Positions 16,370 to 24,558 of a stretch of DNA of 26,625 nt are shown in pieces. The translations under genes were made by a program, and so were the position numbers. The stretch covers positions 1 to 26,625 of the forward strand of contig CAYZXU010000021.1 in assembly GCA_964482535.1 (NCBI GenBank). Direction: 5' to 3'. The notes beneath the pieces were generated by a model. It saw only the letters and a program-made list of their open reading frames with translations, was not told the DNA's origin and did not search any database. Source of the DNA: CAYZXU01 sp964482535. GTDB taxonomy: Bacteria; Desulfobacterota; Desulfobacteria; Desulfobacterales; BuS5. Numbering within the stretch: the stretch's first letter is position 1; each line of letters begins with the position of its first letter.

Positions 16370-17886
16370 TGGAATTAAGAGCAGAAGAAATAAGTCAGAT
16401 AATTAAGGAACAGATTACAGATTACGACAAAAAAGTTGAACTAAGTGAGACTGGTATGGTCTTGTCTGTGGGAGATGGAATTGCCAGGGTTTATGGTCTG
16501 GAAAAAGTAATGTCCATGGAGCTTGTTGAGTTTCCCGGAGGCATACTCGGCCTTGTTTTAAACCTTGAAGAAGACAATGTCGGTGTGGCTATCATGGGCG
16601 ATGATACCAACATTAAAGAGGGCGATATAGTAAAGCGCACAAAGAATATTGCCCAGGTTCCCGTTGGTGAAGCTGTTTTAGGCCGTGTAGTATCAGCGGT
16701 GGGTGAACCTATAGATGGCAAAGGTCCTATTAATGCAAAAGAAACAGCAAGAGTTGAGATGGTTGCGCCTGGAGTTATTGACAGAAAAGGTGTCCATGAA
16801 CCCATGTTGACCGGCCTTAAAGCTATTGACGCCATGACTCCTGTGGGCAGAGGTCAGAGAGAACTTATTATCGGTGACCGCCAGATAGGCAAGACAGCAG
16901 TTGCAATTGATGCAATTATCAGTCAGAAGGGTCAGGACGTTTATTGTATATATGTGGCATGCGGGCAGAAAAAATCGTCTGTTGCCCAGGTTGTGGCGGT
17001 TCTTGAAAAACATGGAGCCATGGAATATACAACTGTTGTTGCAGCGTGTGCCAGTGATCCTGCAACGTTGCAGTATGTTGCCCCATATGCCGGCTGTGCC
17101 ATGGGTGAATATTTTCGTGACAGGGGCAAACATGCACTTTTGATATATGATGACCTGTCAAAACAGGCAGCAGCTTACAGGCAGGTTTCACTCCTTTTAA
17201 GACGTCCTCCAGGACGTGAAGCATACCCTGGTGATATTTTCTATAACCATTCCAGGCTGCTTGAAAGATCAGCAAAGCTCAATGATGAACTGGGTGCAGG
17301 CTCACATACTTCTCTGCCTATAATTGAGACCCAGGCAGGTGATGTCTCAGCCTATATTCCTACAAATGTTATTTCAATTACAGATGGTCAGATATATCTT
17401 GAACCAAATCTTTTTTTCGCCGGTGTAAGGCCTGCAATTAATGTTGGTCTGTCGGTCTCAAGAGTTGGCGGAGCTGCACAGGATAAAGCAATGAAACAGG
17501 TCGCAGGAACTCTTAGACTTGACATGGCTCAGTTCCGTGAGCTTGAAGCTTTTGCAGCTTTTGGAAGTGATCTTGATGCAGCTACTCAGCAGCAGCTTAC
17601 CCGTGGACAGCGGTTGGTGGAGATTCTGAAACAGCCCCAATATCAGCCTTTATCAATGGAAAAGCAGGTAACTGTTCTTTATGCCGGTACAAAAGGATAT
17701 CTTGACAACTTTCCTGTGAATGTTGTGGGCAAATATGAAGCAGGACTATACACATTCATTGAAGAGAGATTTCCTAAATTGTTTGCAGAGCTGGCTGACA
17801 AGAGAGAAATTACAGATGAAATAGACAAAATTATGCAGGAAGCATTGACTGCATATGGAGAAGAGTTTAAAGATACCATAAAATAG
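16369..17886 (+). CDS. atpA: ATP synthase F1 subunit alpha
   Basis: Non-catalytic nucleotide-binding subunit of 505 residues in the alpha3beta3 ring. Walker A GDRQIGKT is at 169-176, the Walker B region LLIYDD at 257-262, and the arginine finger Arg365 in SVSRVG. The PGDIFYNHSRLLERSA block (287-302) is typical. Length and motifs are normal. It begins at the stop codon of atpH. A 52-bp spacer with an inverted repeat separates it from atpG. Confidence 0.98.
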   Translation: MELRAEEISQIIKEQITDYDKKVELSETGMVLSVGDGIARVYGLEKVMSMELVEFPGGILGLVLNLEEDNVGVAIMGDDTNIKEGDIVKRTKNIAQVPVGEAVLGRVVSAVGEPIDGKGPINAKETARVEMVAPGVIDRKGVHEPMLTGLKAIDAMTPVGRGQRELIIGDRQIGKTAVAIDAIISQKGQDVYCIYVACGQKKSSVAQVVAVLEKHGAMEYTTVVAACASDPATLQYVAPYAGCAMGEYFRDRGKHALLIYDDLSKQAAAYRQVSLLLRRPPGREAYPGDIFYNHSRLLERSAKLNDELGAGSHTSLPIIETQAGDVSAYIPTNVISITDGQIYLEPNLFFAGVRPAINVGLSVSRVGGAAQDKAMKQVAGTLRLDMAQFRELEAFAAFGSDLDAATQQQLTRGQRLVEILKQPQYQPLSMEKQVTVLYAGTKGYLDNFPVNVVGKYEAGLYTFIEERFPKLFAELADKREITDEIDKIMQEALTAYGEEFKDTIK

Positions 17887-17913
17887 TTTTTGATTTAAAT
17901 ATATAATCAAAAA
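17887..17913 (+). other. Intercistronic inverted repeat between atpA and atpG
   Basis: TTTTTGATT (17887-17895) and AATCAAAAA (17905-17913) form a perfect 9-bp stem with a 9-nt AT-only loop. It begins at the base after the atpA stop codon. The stem has only one G-C pair and no T tract follows, so it is a weak RNA hairpin, not a terminator. It could slightly affect mRNA decay or translation between the two genes. Confidence 0.5.
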
Positions 17914-17938
17914 TATATTCAATAAGGGCTAAGGTTGT

Positions 17939-18826
17939 ATGGCAACATTAAAAGAAGTCCAAACAAAAATTGGTGCAGTAAAAAAGACAAAGCAGATTAC
18001 ACAGGCCATGAATATGGTCGCTACTTCCAGGTTGCGTAATGCTCAGATTGCTATGAATGGATTTTTGCCATATGCAGCAAAGTTTGCTGAGGTTCTGGGA
18101 AGTCTTGCTGAAAAAGCAGGTGAGAATGCAAGCCCTTTGCTGATAGCACATGAGGAAGTAAAAAAGATTCATATTATATTATGTACTTCAGATAGAGGTC
18201 TGTGCGGCGGGTTTAACTTGAACCTTATAAACAAGGCTAATCTGTTTATTAAAGACAGTTCCGGCGAGGATGTTGAATTTTCATTTACCTGTTTTGGAAA
18301 AAAAGGCCGTGACTGGTGCAGGAAGCAAAAGAATAAAATCACTGATGAATATATAGGCGTTGTGGGTGGAAAAATAGACTTTAATGTTGCATCGAGTGCA
18401 GGCAGCATAATTGTTGAAGGATTTTTGGACGGAACCTATGATGAAGTTTATATTATTAGTGCGGAATATGTGCATATTGCAAAACAGGTTCCCTTGATGA
18501 AGCAGCTTATCCCAATACCTCCCATAGAAAAGGTTGAAGAGGTGGATGAAGATGCTCAGTTTATGGCAGAGCATATTTGTGAGCCATCGCCTGAAGAACT
18601 TCTTGAGGATCTGCTGCCAAGAAATGTTTATTCACAGATTTACAAGGGGTTGCTGGAAACATCTGCCAGTGAACATGCTGCTCGTATGACGGCTATGAGT
18701 AATGCAACAAAAGCATGTAGTGATTTGATTGATAATTTAACTCTTTTATACAATAAAGCCAGGCAGGCATCTATTACAGCAGATTTAATGGATATTGTAG
18801 GTGGCGCCGAGGCGCTTAAAGGATAA
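17939..18826 (+). CDS. atpG: ATP synthase F1 subunit gamma
   Basis: Rotor shaft subunit of 295 residues. The N-terminal coiled coil with TKQITQAMNMVATSRLR (18-34) and the C-terminal helix with YNKARQASITADLMDIVGGA are diagnostic; DRGLCGGFN lies in the Rossmann-like middle part. Length is close to the usual ~290. AAGG before the ATG is the likely ribosome site. It lies in the normal order between alpha and beta. Confidence 0.97.
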   Translation: MATLKEVQTKIGAVKKTKQITQAMNMVATSRLRNAQIAMNGFLPYAAKFAEVLGSLAEKAGENASPLLIAHEEVKKIHIILCTSDRGLCGGFNLNLINKANLFIKDSSGEDVEFSFTCFGKKGRDWCRKQKNKITDEYIGVVGGKIDFNVASSAGSIIVEGFLDGTYDEVYIISAEYVHIAKQVPLMKQLIPIPPIEKVEEVDEDAQFMAEHICEPSPEELLEDLLPRNVYSQIYKGLLETSASEHAARMTAMSNATKACSDLIDNLTLLYNKARQASITADLMDIVGGAEALKG

Positions 18827-18869
18827 AAAAATAGAATGCCTTTATATAGAGAGCATAGGAGGTCTATAG

Positions 18870-20282
18870 ATGGGAGAAAACTTAGGTAAAATTACTCAGG
18901 TTATGGGACCTGTTGTTGATGTGGAGTTTGAACAGGGGAAACTGCCGAATATTCTTACAGCTATTCTGGTTTCTAATCCAACGATTAGTGATGAACCTGA
19001 TAACCTTGTTGTTGAAGTGGCGCAACATCTTGGTGATAACGTTGTTAGATGCATAGCAATGGATGTAACGGATGGTCTTGTCAGAGGCATGAATGTTAAA
19101 GATACCGGAAAGCCCATTATGATGCCTGTTGGTGAGGCAGGTCTTGGTCGTATTCTTAATGTTGTGGGTAAACCTGTTGACGGGCTCGGTCCGATAAGTC
19201 AGGAAAAAATGCTTCCGATTCATCGAGCAGCTCCAAAATTTACCGAGCAGGATACATCTGTTCAGGTTCTTGAAACAGGTATTAAGGTTATAGACCTTCT
19301 TGTCCCTTTTCCAAGGGGCGGCAAGATGGGACTTTTTGGCGGTGCTGGAGTTGGCAAAACTGTTATCATGATGGAGATGGTGAATAATATTGCCATGCAG
19401 CATGGTGGTATTTCTGTGTTTGCAGGCGTTGGAGAGCGTACCCGTGAAGGAAACGATCTTTACCATGAAATGAAGGATTCCGGAGTTCTTCCAAAAGCAG
19501 CGCTTATTTATGGTCAGATGACTGAACCTCCAGGAGCAAGAGCACGTGTTGCACTCTCTGCATTGACTGCAGCAGAGTACTACCGTGATGAAGAAGGCCA
19601 GGATGTTCTGATTTTTATCGATAATATATTCCGTTTTACCCAGGCTGGTTCTGAAGTTTCAGCGCTTCTTGGACGTATGCCTTCCGCAGTTGGTTATCAG
19701 CCTACACTTGCAGTTGATCTTGGTACTTTGCAAGAACGCATTACTTCAACGGATAAGGGATCCATTACAGCCGTTCAATGTGTATACGTTCCTGCTGATG
19801 ACTTGACGGACCCTGCACCTGCAACAACATTTGCTCATCTTGACGGCACTGTTGTTTTATCAAGACAGATTGCAGAGCTTGGCATATATCCTTCAGTTGA
19901 TCCCCTTGATTCAACATCACGAATACTCGATGCTGCATATATAGGTGAAGAACATTATTCAGTTGCTCGCGTAGGTCAGGGTATTCTTCAGAAGTACAGG
20001 GAGCTTCAGGATATTATTGCTATTTTGGGTATTGACGAGCTTTCGGATGAAGATAAGTTGACGGTTGGACGTGCAAGGAAGATTCAGCGTTTTCTTTCCC
20101 AGCCATTTCATGTTGCTGAAACATTCACAGGTTTGCCTGGAAAGTACGTTAAGATTGAAGACACAATAAGGGGATTCAAAGAAATATGTGAAGGCAAACA
20201 TGACGATCTCCCTGAACAGGCATTCTACATGGTTGGCGGAGTTGATGAAGCAGTGGAAAAAGCCAAAAAAATGTCTCAATAA
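18870..20282 (+). CDS. atpD: ATP synthase F1 subunit beta
   Basis: Catalytic subunit of 470 residues. Walker A GGAGVGKT is at 157-164, catalytic Glu189 in GVGERTREGND, the Walker B region VLIFIDN, and the DELSDEDK lever motif (family DELSEED), which pushes gamma. A near-perfect Shine-Dalgarno AGGAGGT (18857-18863) sits 6 nt before the ATG, the strongest in the cluster, in keeping with the need for three copies per enzyme. All expected motifs are present. Confidence 0.98.
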   Translation: MGENLGKITQVMGPVVDVEFEQGKLPNILTAILVSNPTISDEPDNLVVEVAQHLGDNVVRCIAMDVTDGLVRGMNVKDTGKPIMMPVGEAGLGRILNVVGKPVDGLGPISQEKMLPIHRAAPKFTEQDTSVQVLETGIKVIDLLVPFPRGGKMGLFGGAGVGKTVIMMEMVNNIAMQHGGISVFAGVGERTREGNDLYHEMKDSGVLPKAALIYGQMTEPPGARARVALSALTAAEYYRDEEGQDVLIFIDNIFRFTQAGSEVSALLGRMPSAVGYQPTLAVDLGTLQERITSTDKGSITAVQCVYVPADDLTDPAPATTFAHLDGTVVLSRQIAELGIYPSVDPLDSTSRILDAAYIGEEHYSVARVGQGILQKYRELQDIIAILGIDELSDEDKLTVGRARKIQRFLSQPFHVAETFTGLPGKYVKIEDTIRGFKEICEGKHDDLPEQAFYMVGGVDEAVEKAKKMSQ

Positions 20283-20305
20283 TTTTTTGATGAGGATTCT
20301 TATAT

Positions 20306-20722
20306 ATGTCTGGTAATATTAAATTGGAGATAGTAACGCCTGAAAAGTCTGTTGTGAGTGAAGATGTCCAAATGGTAGTGTCTCCGGGATCTCTTGGGGA
20401 TTTTGGCGTCTTGACAGGGCATACTCCTTTTTTAACAACCCTCAGAGTCGGTGCTATCCGTTATGTTAATCCCGATGGCACAGAAAGATCTGTTTTTGTA
20501 AGTGGTGGTTTTGCTGAAGCTCTTCCGGATAAAGTTACAATACTGGCAGAATCTGCGGAAAGAAGGCGTGATATTGATCTGGAACGAGCCCAGACAGCAC
20601 TTGAAAGAGCTCAAAAGCGGCTTGAAAAAACGGGATTAGATAATATTAATTATGCAAGAGCAAAGGCAGCTATCACTAGAGCATTGCATCGTGTGAATAT
20701 TGGTGGCTCTAGGGATATATAG
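20306..20722 (+). CDS. atpC: ATP synthase F1 subunit epsilon
   Basis: Rotor/regulatory subunit of 138 residues. An N-terminal beta barrel with GDFGVLTGHTPFLT (31-44) and VSGGFAE (66-72) is followed by the two-helix C-terminal domain (ERAQTALERAQKRL), which can inhibit ATP hydrolysis in this family. It starts 23 bp after atpD with a GAGG ribosome site. It is the last gene of the cluster and is followed by a strong terminator. Confidence 0.95.
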   Translation: MSGNIKLEIVTPEKSVVSEDVQMVVSPGSLGDFGVLTGHTPFLTTLRVGAIRYVNPDGTERSVFVSGGFAEALPDKVTILAESAERRRDIDLERAQTALERAQKRLEKTGLDNINYARAKAAITRALHRVNIGGSRDI

Positions 20723-20790
20723 TTTTAGTATTGTTGATTGTCGAATTAGTTATTAAAATAAACAAATAATATTTGTTGAATGATTGACAT

Positions 20791-20826
20791 AGGGCAGGTC
20801 ATTGAATATGATTTGCCCTTTTTTTA
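20791..20826 (+). terminator. Intrinsic terminator of the ATP synthase operon
   Basis: Arms 20791-20802 and 20808-20819 form a 12-bp stem (AGGGCA against TGCCCT at its base, two G-U pairs inside) with a 5-nt loop, followed immediately by a run of T. It lies 69 bp after the atpC stop. Confidence 0.88.
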
Positions 20827-20933
20827 TTTGATAATTAAGGGGATTAATTTATAAAGCTTAAAAGATTTATGCTACTGTAATCTTTATGTTGATAAATAAT
20901 TGACAGTAAATATCATAAAAAAGGTTTTATGAA

Positions 20934-21689
20934 ATGAGTATGCAATTAAACAGTGTTGGTATAATAATACTTTCTGCAGGTCGAGGGACAAGGATGAATT
21001 CTGACAAAGCAAAAGTATTGCATAAGATTAATGGTAAGCCTATGATACGTTACGTAGCGCAGACAGCAAAAAATGTGGCAGAGAACTGTATAGTATTTGT
21101 AATAGGTCATCAAGCTGAACAGGTAAAAAAAACAGTATCTGATTTTGGAGATTTTGAATTTGCATATCAGCATGAGCAGCTGGGAACAGGTCATGCTGTA
21201 ACCTGTGGTCTCCCCTTTTTACCGGATTATGTTAATGATGTTTTGATTTTATCCGGAGATGTACCGCTGCTGACATCTGAAACTGTCATCAGATTAATCA
21301 GAGATCATAAATCTGCGAAAAGAGATCTCACCCTGCTGGCTGTAAATATTGATAATCCTGAAGGTTATGGAAGAGTATTCTATGATGAAAATATGAATGT
21401 TACCAAGATAGTTGAAGAAGCCGATGCAACTATTGACCAAAAGAGAGTTAAAACTGTTAATTCAGGTATTTATTGCGTTGATAAAAATTTTTTATCATCT
21501 GCGTTAAAAAAAATTGATTCTGATAATTCTCAAAAAGAGTATTACCTGACAGATATAATTCAAATAGGATATTCCCAGGGTAAAAAAGTTGGGGCCCTTG
21601 TAAGTGATGATTATGAAGAGGTTGTTGGAGTAAACAGTTTAAAGGATCTCAATAAAGCAGAAAATATTTTGATAAATAGAATTAAATGA
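20934..21689 (+). CDS. glmU: GlmU-type UDP-GlcNAc pyrophosphorylase, uridyltransferase domain only
   Basis: Nucleotidyltransferase of 251 residues that resembles the N-terminal half of GlmU, which makes UDP-GlcNAc from GlcNAc-1-phosphate and UTP. Signature LSAGRGTRM (13-21) with KVLH (27-30), EQLGTGHAV (81-89), Mg-binding Asp109 in SGDVPLL, GYGR (144-147), NSGIY (176-180) and YYLTDI (203-208) match the family. The left-handed beta-helix acetyltransferase half (another ~200 residues) is absent; the frame ends cleanly and no remnant follows, so this is a stand-alone form. Another protein would have to acetylate GlcN-1-P. AAGG lies 9 nt before the ATG. Confidence 0.85.
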   Translation: MSMQLNSVGIIILSAGRGTRMNSDKAKVLHKINGKPMIRYVAQTAKNVAENCIVFVIGHQAEQVKKTVSDFGDFEFAYQHEQLGTGHAVTCGLPFLPDYVNDVLILSGDVPLLTSETVIRLIRDHKSAKRDLTLLAVNIDNPEGYGRVFYDENMNVTKIVEEADATIDQKRVKTVNSGIYCVDKNFLSSALKKIDSDNSQKEYYLTDIIQIGYSQGKKVGALVSDDYEEVVGVNSLKDLNKAENILINRIK

Positions 21690-21755
21690 AAAAACTTGAC
21701 TTTAGTTAATGATAGGGTTTACAAATTACTCAGAAAGAAAATGTGAGGTGAAATT

Positions 21756-21998
21756 GTGGACAGGGAACTGATAATAAGGCAGTTTGATGAGATTGAACAA
21801 AAGGTTGAGGGCTTAATAGATGTTTGCAAAAAATATGAATCCGCAAATATTGAGCTTAGAAATAGAATAGAGAAGTTAGAGGCCGAGATACAGATTAAAA
21901 TTGATTCTGAAAATAATTATGAACAGGACAAGGCTATAATAAGGTCGAAAATTGATGGTTTGATATCAAAGTTGGATAATCTTGAAATAAATCAGTAA
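21756..21998 (+). CDS. zapB: ZapB-like coiled-coil protein
   Basis: Small coiled-coil protein of 80 residues with a heptad pattern over most of its length (about 7-78) and no membrane segment or Cys/His cluster. The GTG start is preceded by AGGTG 5 nt away. It sits directly upstream of zapA with a 38-bp spacer, which favours a role with ZapA at the division ring. Coiled coils are low in information, so the name rests largely on context; another small coiled-coil protein is possible. Confidence 0.55.
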   Translation: MDRELIIRQFDEIEQKVEGLIDVCKKYESANIELRNRIEKLEAEIQIKIDSENNYEQDKAIIRSKIDGLISKLDNLEINQ

Positions 21999-22036
21999 AC
22001 AAAAAAACTGGTTTAGAAAGGAAATGTTTTTGATTA

Positions 22037-22330
22037 GTGAATCAACTTGTATCAATAGATATTTTTGGGCAAAAATATACATTCAAGGCTGAAAAGGGAG
22101 TTGATAATGCAAAAGAAATTGCTGATTCCTTTGCAAATGAAGTTAAAAAAATAGAATCACAGTTTTCTAATACCTTGCCTGAAATAAATAAAATAACCAT
22201 TCTTATTATTTCTGCACTTAATATCGCTAATGAAAAACATGAGATAAATAGAAATTATTTAAAGTTGTTAGATTTGATTTCAGAACATTCAATAAAAATA
22301 TTAAAAAAAATTGAATTTTCTGATATATAA
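22037..22330 (+). CDS. zapA: Cell division protein ZapA
   Basis: Protein of 97 residues that bundles FtsZ filaments at the division site. The N-terminal VSIDIFGQKYTFKAE (5-19) matches the ZapA beta-hairpin, and the rest is a long helix with LIISALNIANEKHE (54-67) leading into a coiled coil. The GTG start at 22037 is the first possible start after an in-frame stop; the AAGGAAA ribosome site is somewhat distant. It is followed by the 6S RNA gene, the same neighbourhood as zapA-ssrS in E. coli. Confidence 0.85.
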   Translation: MNQLVSIDIFGQKYTFKAEKGVDNAKEIADSFANEVKKIESQFSNTLPEINKITILIISALNIANEKHEINRNYLKLLDLISEHSIKILKKIEFSDI

Positions 22331-22411
22331 TTAAAGGAATTTTTTTATAAAACGCATCTAATGTTGCAAAAAAATTTAACAACCCTGATGGATTTTATGA
22401 TAAATGCAAAA

Positions 22412-22596
22412 TATTGCCCCTGCCATGTTTGTGATTGGCAAATGTTTTTTGTTCCAACACTTTTATAACGGGATCTTTTCCTGGTTTTGGTGAGCAGGTT
22501 CTGCATGTACAGAAAAGCCTAAAGAAGCTATAAAGAGCCCACTTTATTTTTTGGTTCAAAGACCTGTCAACACGGCATTTTGGTGGGGGTTTTTGC
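22412..22596 (+). ncRNA. ssrS: 6S RNA
   Basis: About 185 nt, the usual 6S length. The ends pair: TGCCATGTT (22421-22429) with AACACGGCA (22569-22577, one mismatch) and the adjacent CCCC with GGGG. The middle holds the conserved block GGTGAGCAG (22489-22497) followed by a hairpin TTCTG/CAGAA (22499-22503/22510-22514) and AAAAGCCTAAAG, matching in order the E. coli bubble GGTGAGCA, the CTCGG/CCGAG hairpin and AAGCCTTAAAA. 6S RNA binds sigma70 RNA polymerase as an open-promoter mimic in slow growth. A -10-like TATGAT lies at 22396-22401. Exact ends are uncertain by several bases. Confidence 0.85.
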
Positions 22597-22906
22597 GTAT
22601 TATTAAAGGAAAAACAGATTTTTATATCCTCTTGGAATTTAATATCTTTTCTTGTTATCTCACTTATCCCTGTCATGATTTTATTTCATATTAGTGCAAG
22701 CCTTATTGTATTATTTTTGAATAGAGACTTTTGAAAAATGTTCAATTTTGCCTACCCGGGTTAAATTTGAAAACTGTCTACTTTTGTTTTATTTGGGTTG
22801 GTTCTATCTGGCTGGGTTCTAAACTGGTATTTTAAACTGGGGTTCAAAATAAAAGAAGGCTTAAAGGCGTTTTGCAGATGCCTCAATATTGATTAGGGAG
22901 AAAATA
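22597..22906. other. Intergenic leader region before rny, no gene seen
   Basis: About 310 bp, AT-rich, with stops in all frames. The last 120 bp hold loose repeats of a TTAAACTGG-like word and of GGGTTCWAA. No clear promoter or terminator could be assigned. It may contain the rny promoter and a long leader. Confidence 0.5.
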
Positions 22907-24469
22907 ATGTATGAATATAATATATTAGCCGGCATAATTGGGCTGGGAGCAGGGTTCGGATTTGCTTATTGGCTGCAGACAAAGATTGTGTCCAGAAAAA
23001 TCAAGGATGCTGAAAATGAAGCCGGAAGAATAATAAATGATGCCAATAGAAATTCGGAAACATTTTTGAAAGAAGCCTCTTTAGAGGCTAAAGACAAACT
23101 TTTCAAGATGAAAAATGAATTTGATATTGAAACAAAAAATACTCGTGCTGAACTGCAAAAAAGAGAAAAAAGGTTAACGCATAAAGAGGAGAACATTGAT
23201 CACAAGATAGAATATTTTGAAAAAAAAGAACTGGAAATTAATAGAAAAGAGAAGGTTCTTCAAAAAAAAGAAAAGAATATTGAAGGACATGAATTAAAAT
23301 ATAATAATCTTATAGAGGAGCAGAAGAAACATCTTGAAAAGATTTCCGGGTTGACTGCCGAACAGGCCAAAGAACTGCTAATAAGGGCAATGGAAAATGA
23401 AGCAAGGTATGAAGCTGCAAAACTTATTAAGAGAGTCGAAAACGAAACAAAAGAAAATGCTGACAAAAAAGCTAAAAATATTATGGCAACGGCTATTCAG
23501 CGCTATGCCAGTGATTTTGTTGCGGAACGTACGGTTTCTGTTGTACAGCTTCCAGGTGATGAGATGAAAGGACGAATAATCGGCAGGGAGGGAAGAAATA
23601 TCCGTGCTTTGGAAGCAGCTACAGGTATAGATCTTATTATAGATGATACTCCTGAAGCCGTTATTCTATCCGGCTTTAATCCGATCAGAAGAGAGGTTGC
23701 CCGTATTTCCTTATTAAGGTTGATATCTGACGGAAGAATTCATCCTGCGCGAATAGAAGATGTTGTTAAAAAGGTTATTAAGGAAGTTGATCAGACCATT
23801 AAGGAGGCCGGTGAACAGGCTGCATTTGATTTAGGTGTTCACGGTATACATAATGAGCTTATAAAATGTCTTGGCAGGTTGAAATTCAGGACGAGTTATA
23901 CTCAGAATGTTTTGCAGCATTCGTTAGAGGTGGGTTTTTTATGTGGAATTATGGCTGCCGAGCTTGGGCTAAACCAGAAACGCGCAAAGAGGATGGGTCT
24001 GCTTCATGATATAGGAAAAGCTATGGATCATGAAATGGAGGGTCCCCATGCACTACTAGGTTCAAGGTTCGCTAAAAAGTATGGTGAATCTTCAGATGTT
24101 GTTCATGCAATTGCAGCGCACCATGAAGATATTCAGCCTGAATCAGTATATGCTGTGCTCGTACAGGCAGCAGACAGCCTTTCAGGCGCCAGACCAGGTG
24201 CTCGTAAAGAAATGCTTGAAAATTATGTAAAACGCCTGGAAGATCTGGAAAATATAGCAAACTCCTTTAGGGGAGTTTCTAACTCATATGCCATTCAGGC
24301 TGGCAGGGAACTCAGGGTTATTGTTGAAAGTGGTTCGATTTCAGATGAAGATGCAATCCTTGTCGGCAGGGATATTGTGAAAAAAATTGAAGAGTCATTA
24401 ACATTTCCAGGGCAGATTAAAGTGATTGTAATAAGAGAGACGAGAGCTGTCGATTATGCAAACAAATAA
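22907..24469 (+). CDS. rny: Ribonuclease Y
   Basis: Membrane-anchored endoribonuclease of 520 residues that starts mRNA decay. One N-terminal membrane helix (about 4-24) is followed by a long charged coiled coil (about 30-200). A KH domain with IIGREGRNIR (224-233) precedes an HD domain with HD at 367-368 (LLHDIGKA) and a later HH in AAHHED. I place the start at the ATG at 22907, which has AGGGAG 6 nt upstream; the upstream in-frame TTG at 22889 has no ribosome site and would add six residues before the helix. Length equals the family norm. RNase J at the left end suggests that both enzymes are used in this organism. Confidence 0.96.
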   Translation: MYEYNILAGIIGLGAGFGFAYWLQTKIVSRKIKDAENEAGRIINDANRNSETFLKEASLEAKDKLFKMKNEFDIETKNTRAELQKREKRLTHKEENIDHKIEYFEKKELEINRKEKVLQKKEKNIEGHELKYNNLIEEQKKHLEKISGLTAEQAKELLIRAMENEARYEAAKLIKRVENETKENADKKAKNIMATAIQRYASDFVAERTVSVVQLPGDEMKGRIIGREGRNIRALEAATGIDLIIDDTPEAVILSGFNPIRREVARISLLRLISDGRIHPARIEDVVKKVIKEVDQTIKEAGEQAAFDLGVHGIHNELIKCLGRLKFRTSYTQNVLQHSLEVGFLCGIMAAELGLNQKRAKRMGLLHDIGKAMDHEMEGPHALLGSRFAKKYGESSDVVHAIAAHHEDIQPESVYAVLVQAADSLSGARPGARKEMLENYVKRLEDLENIANSFRGVSNSYAIQAGRELRVIVESGSISDEDAILVGRDIVKKIEESLTFPGQIKVIVIRETRAVDYANK

Positions 24470-24558
24470 TGTCTGAAGGAAAACCTTGAAATACGAGTTT
24501 ATCATATTCTGTTTTAAGTTTTAATACGTTTAGTATTAGTTTTTTAAGGCGCTGGTAT

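Noticed and set aside
18882..19466. Minus-strand frame of 194 codons antisense to atpD
   Set aside because: It is a long shadow of a highly conserved gene; its composition (many Asn/His) is typical of antisense reading.
22395..22676. Minus-strand frame of 93 codons
   Set aside because: It lies over the 6S RNA, which has conserved sequence and pairing; the predicted protein has no recognisable features.
24475..24490. AAGG/CCTT mini-hairpin after rny as a terminator
   Set aside because: The stem is only four pairs and no T tract follows.
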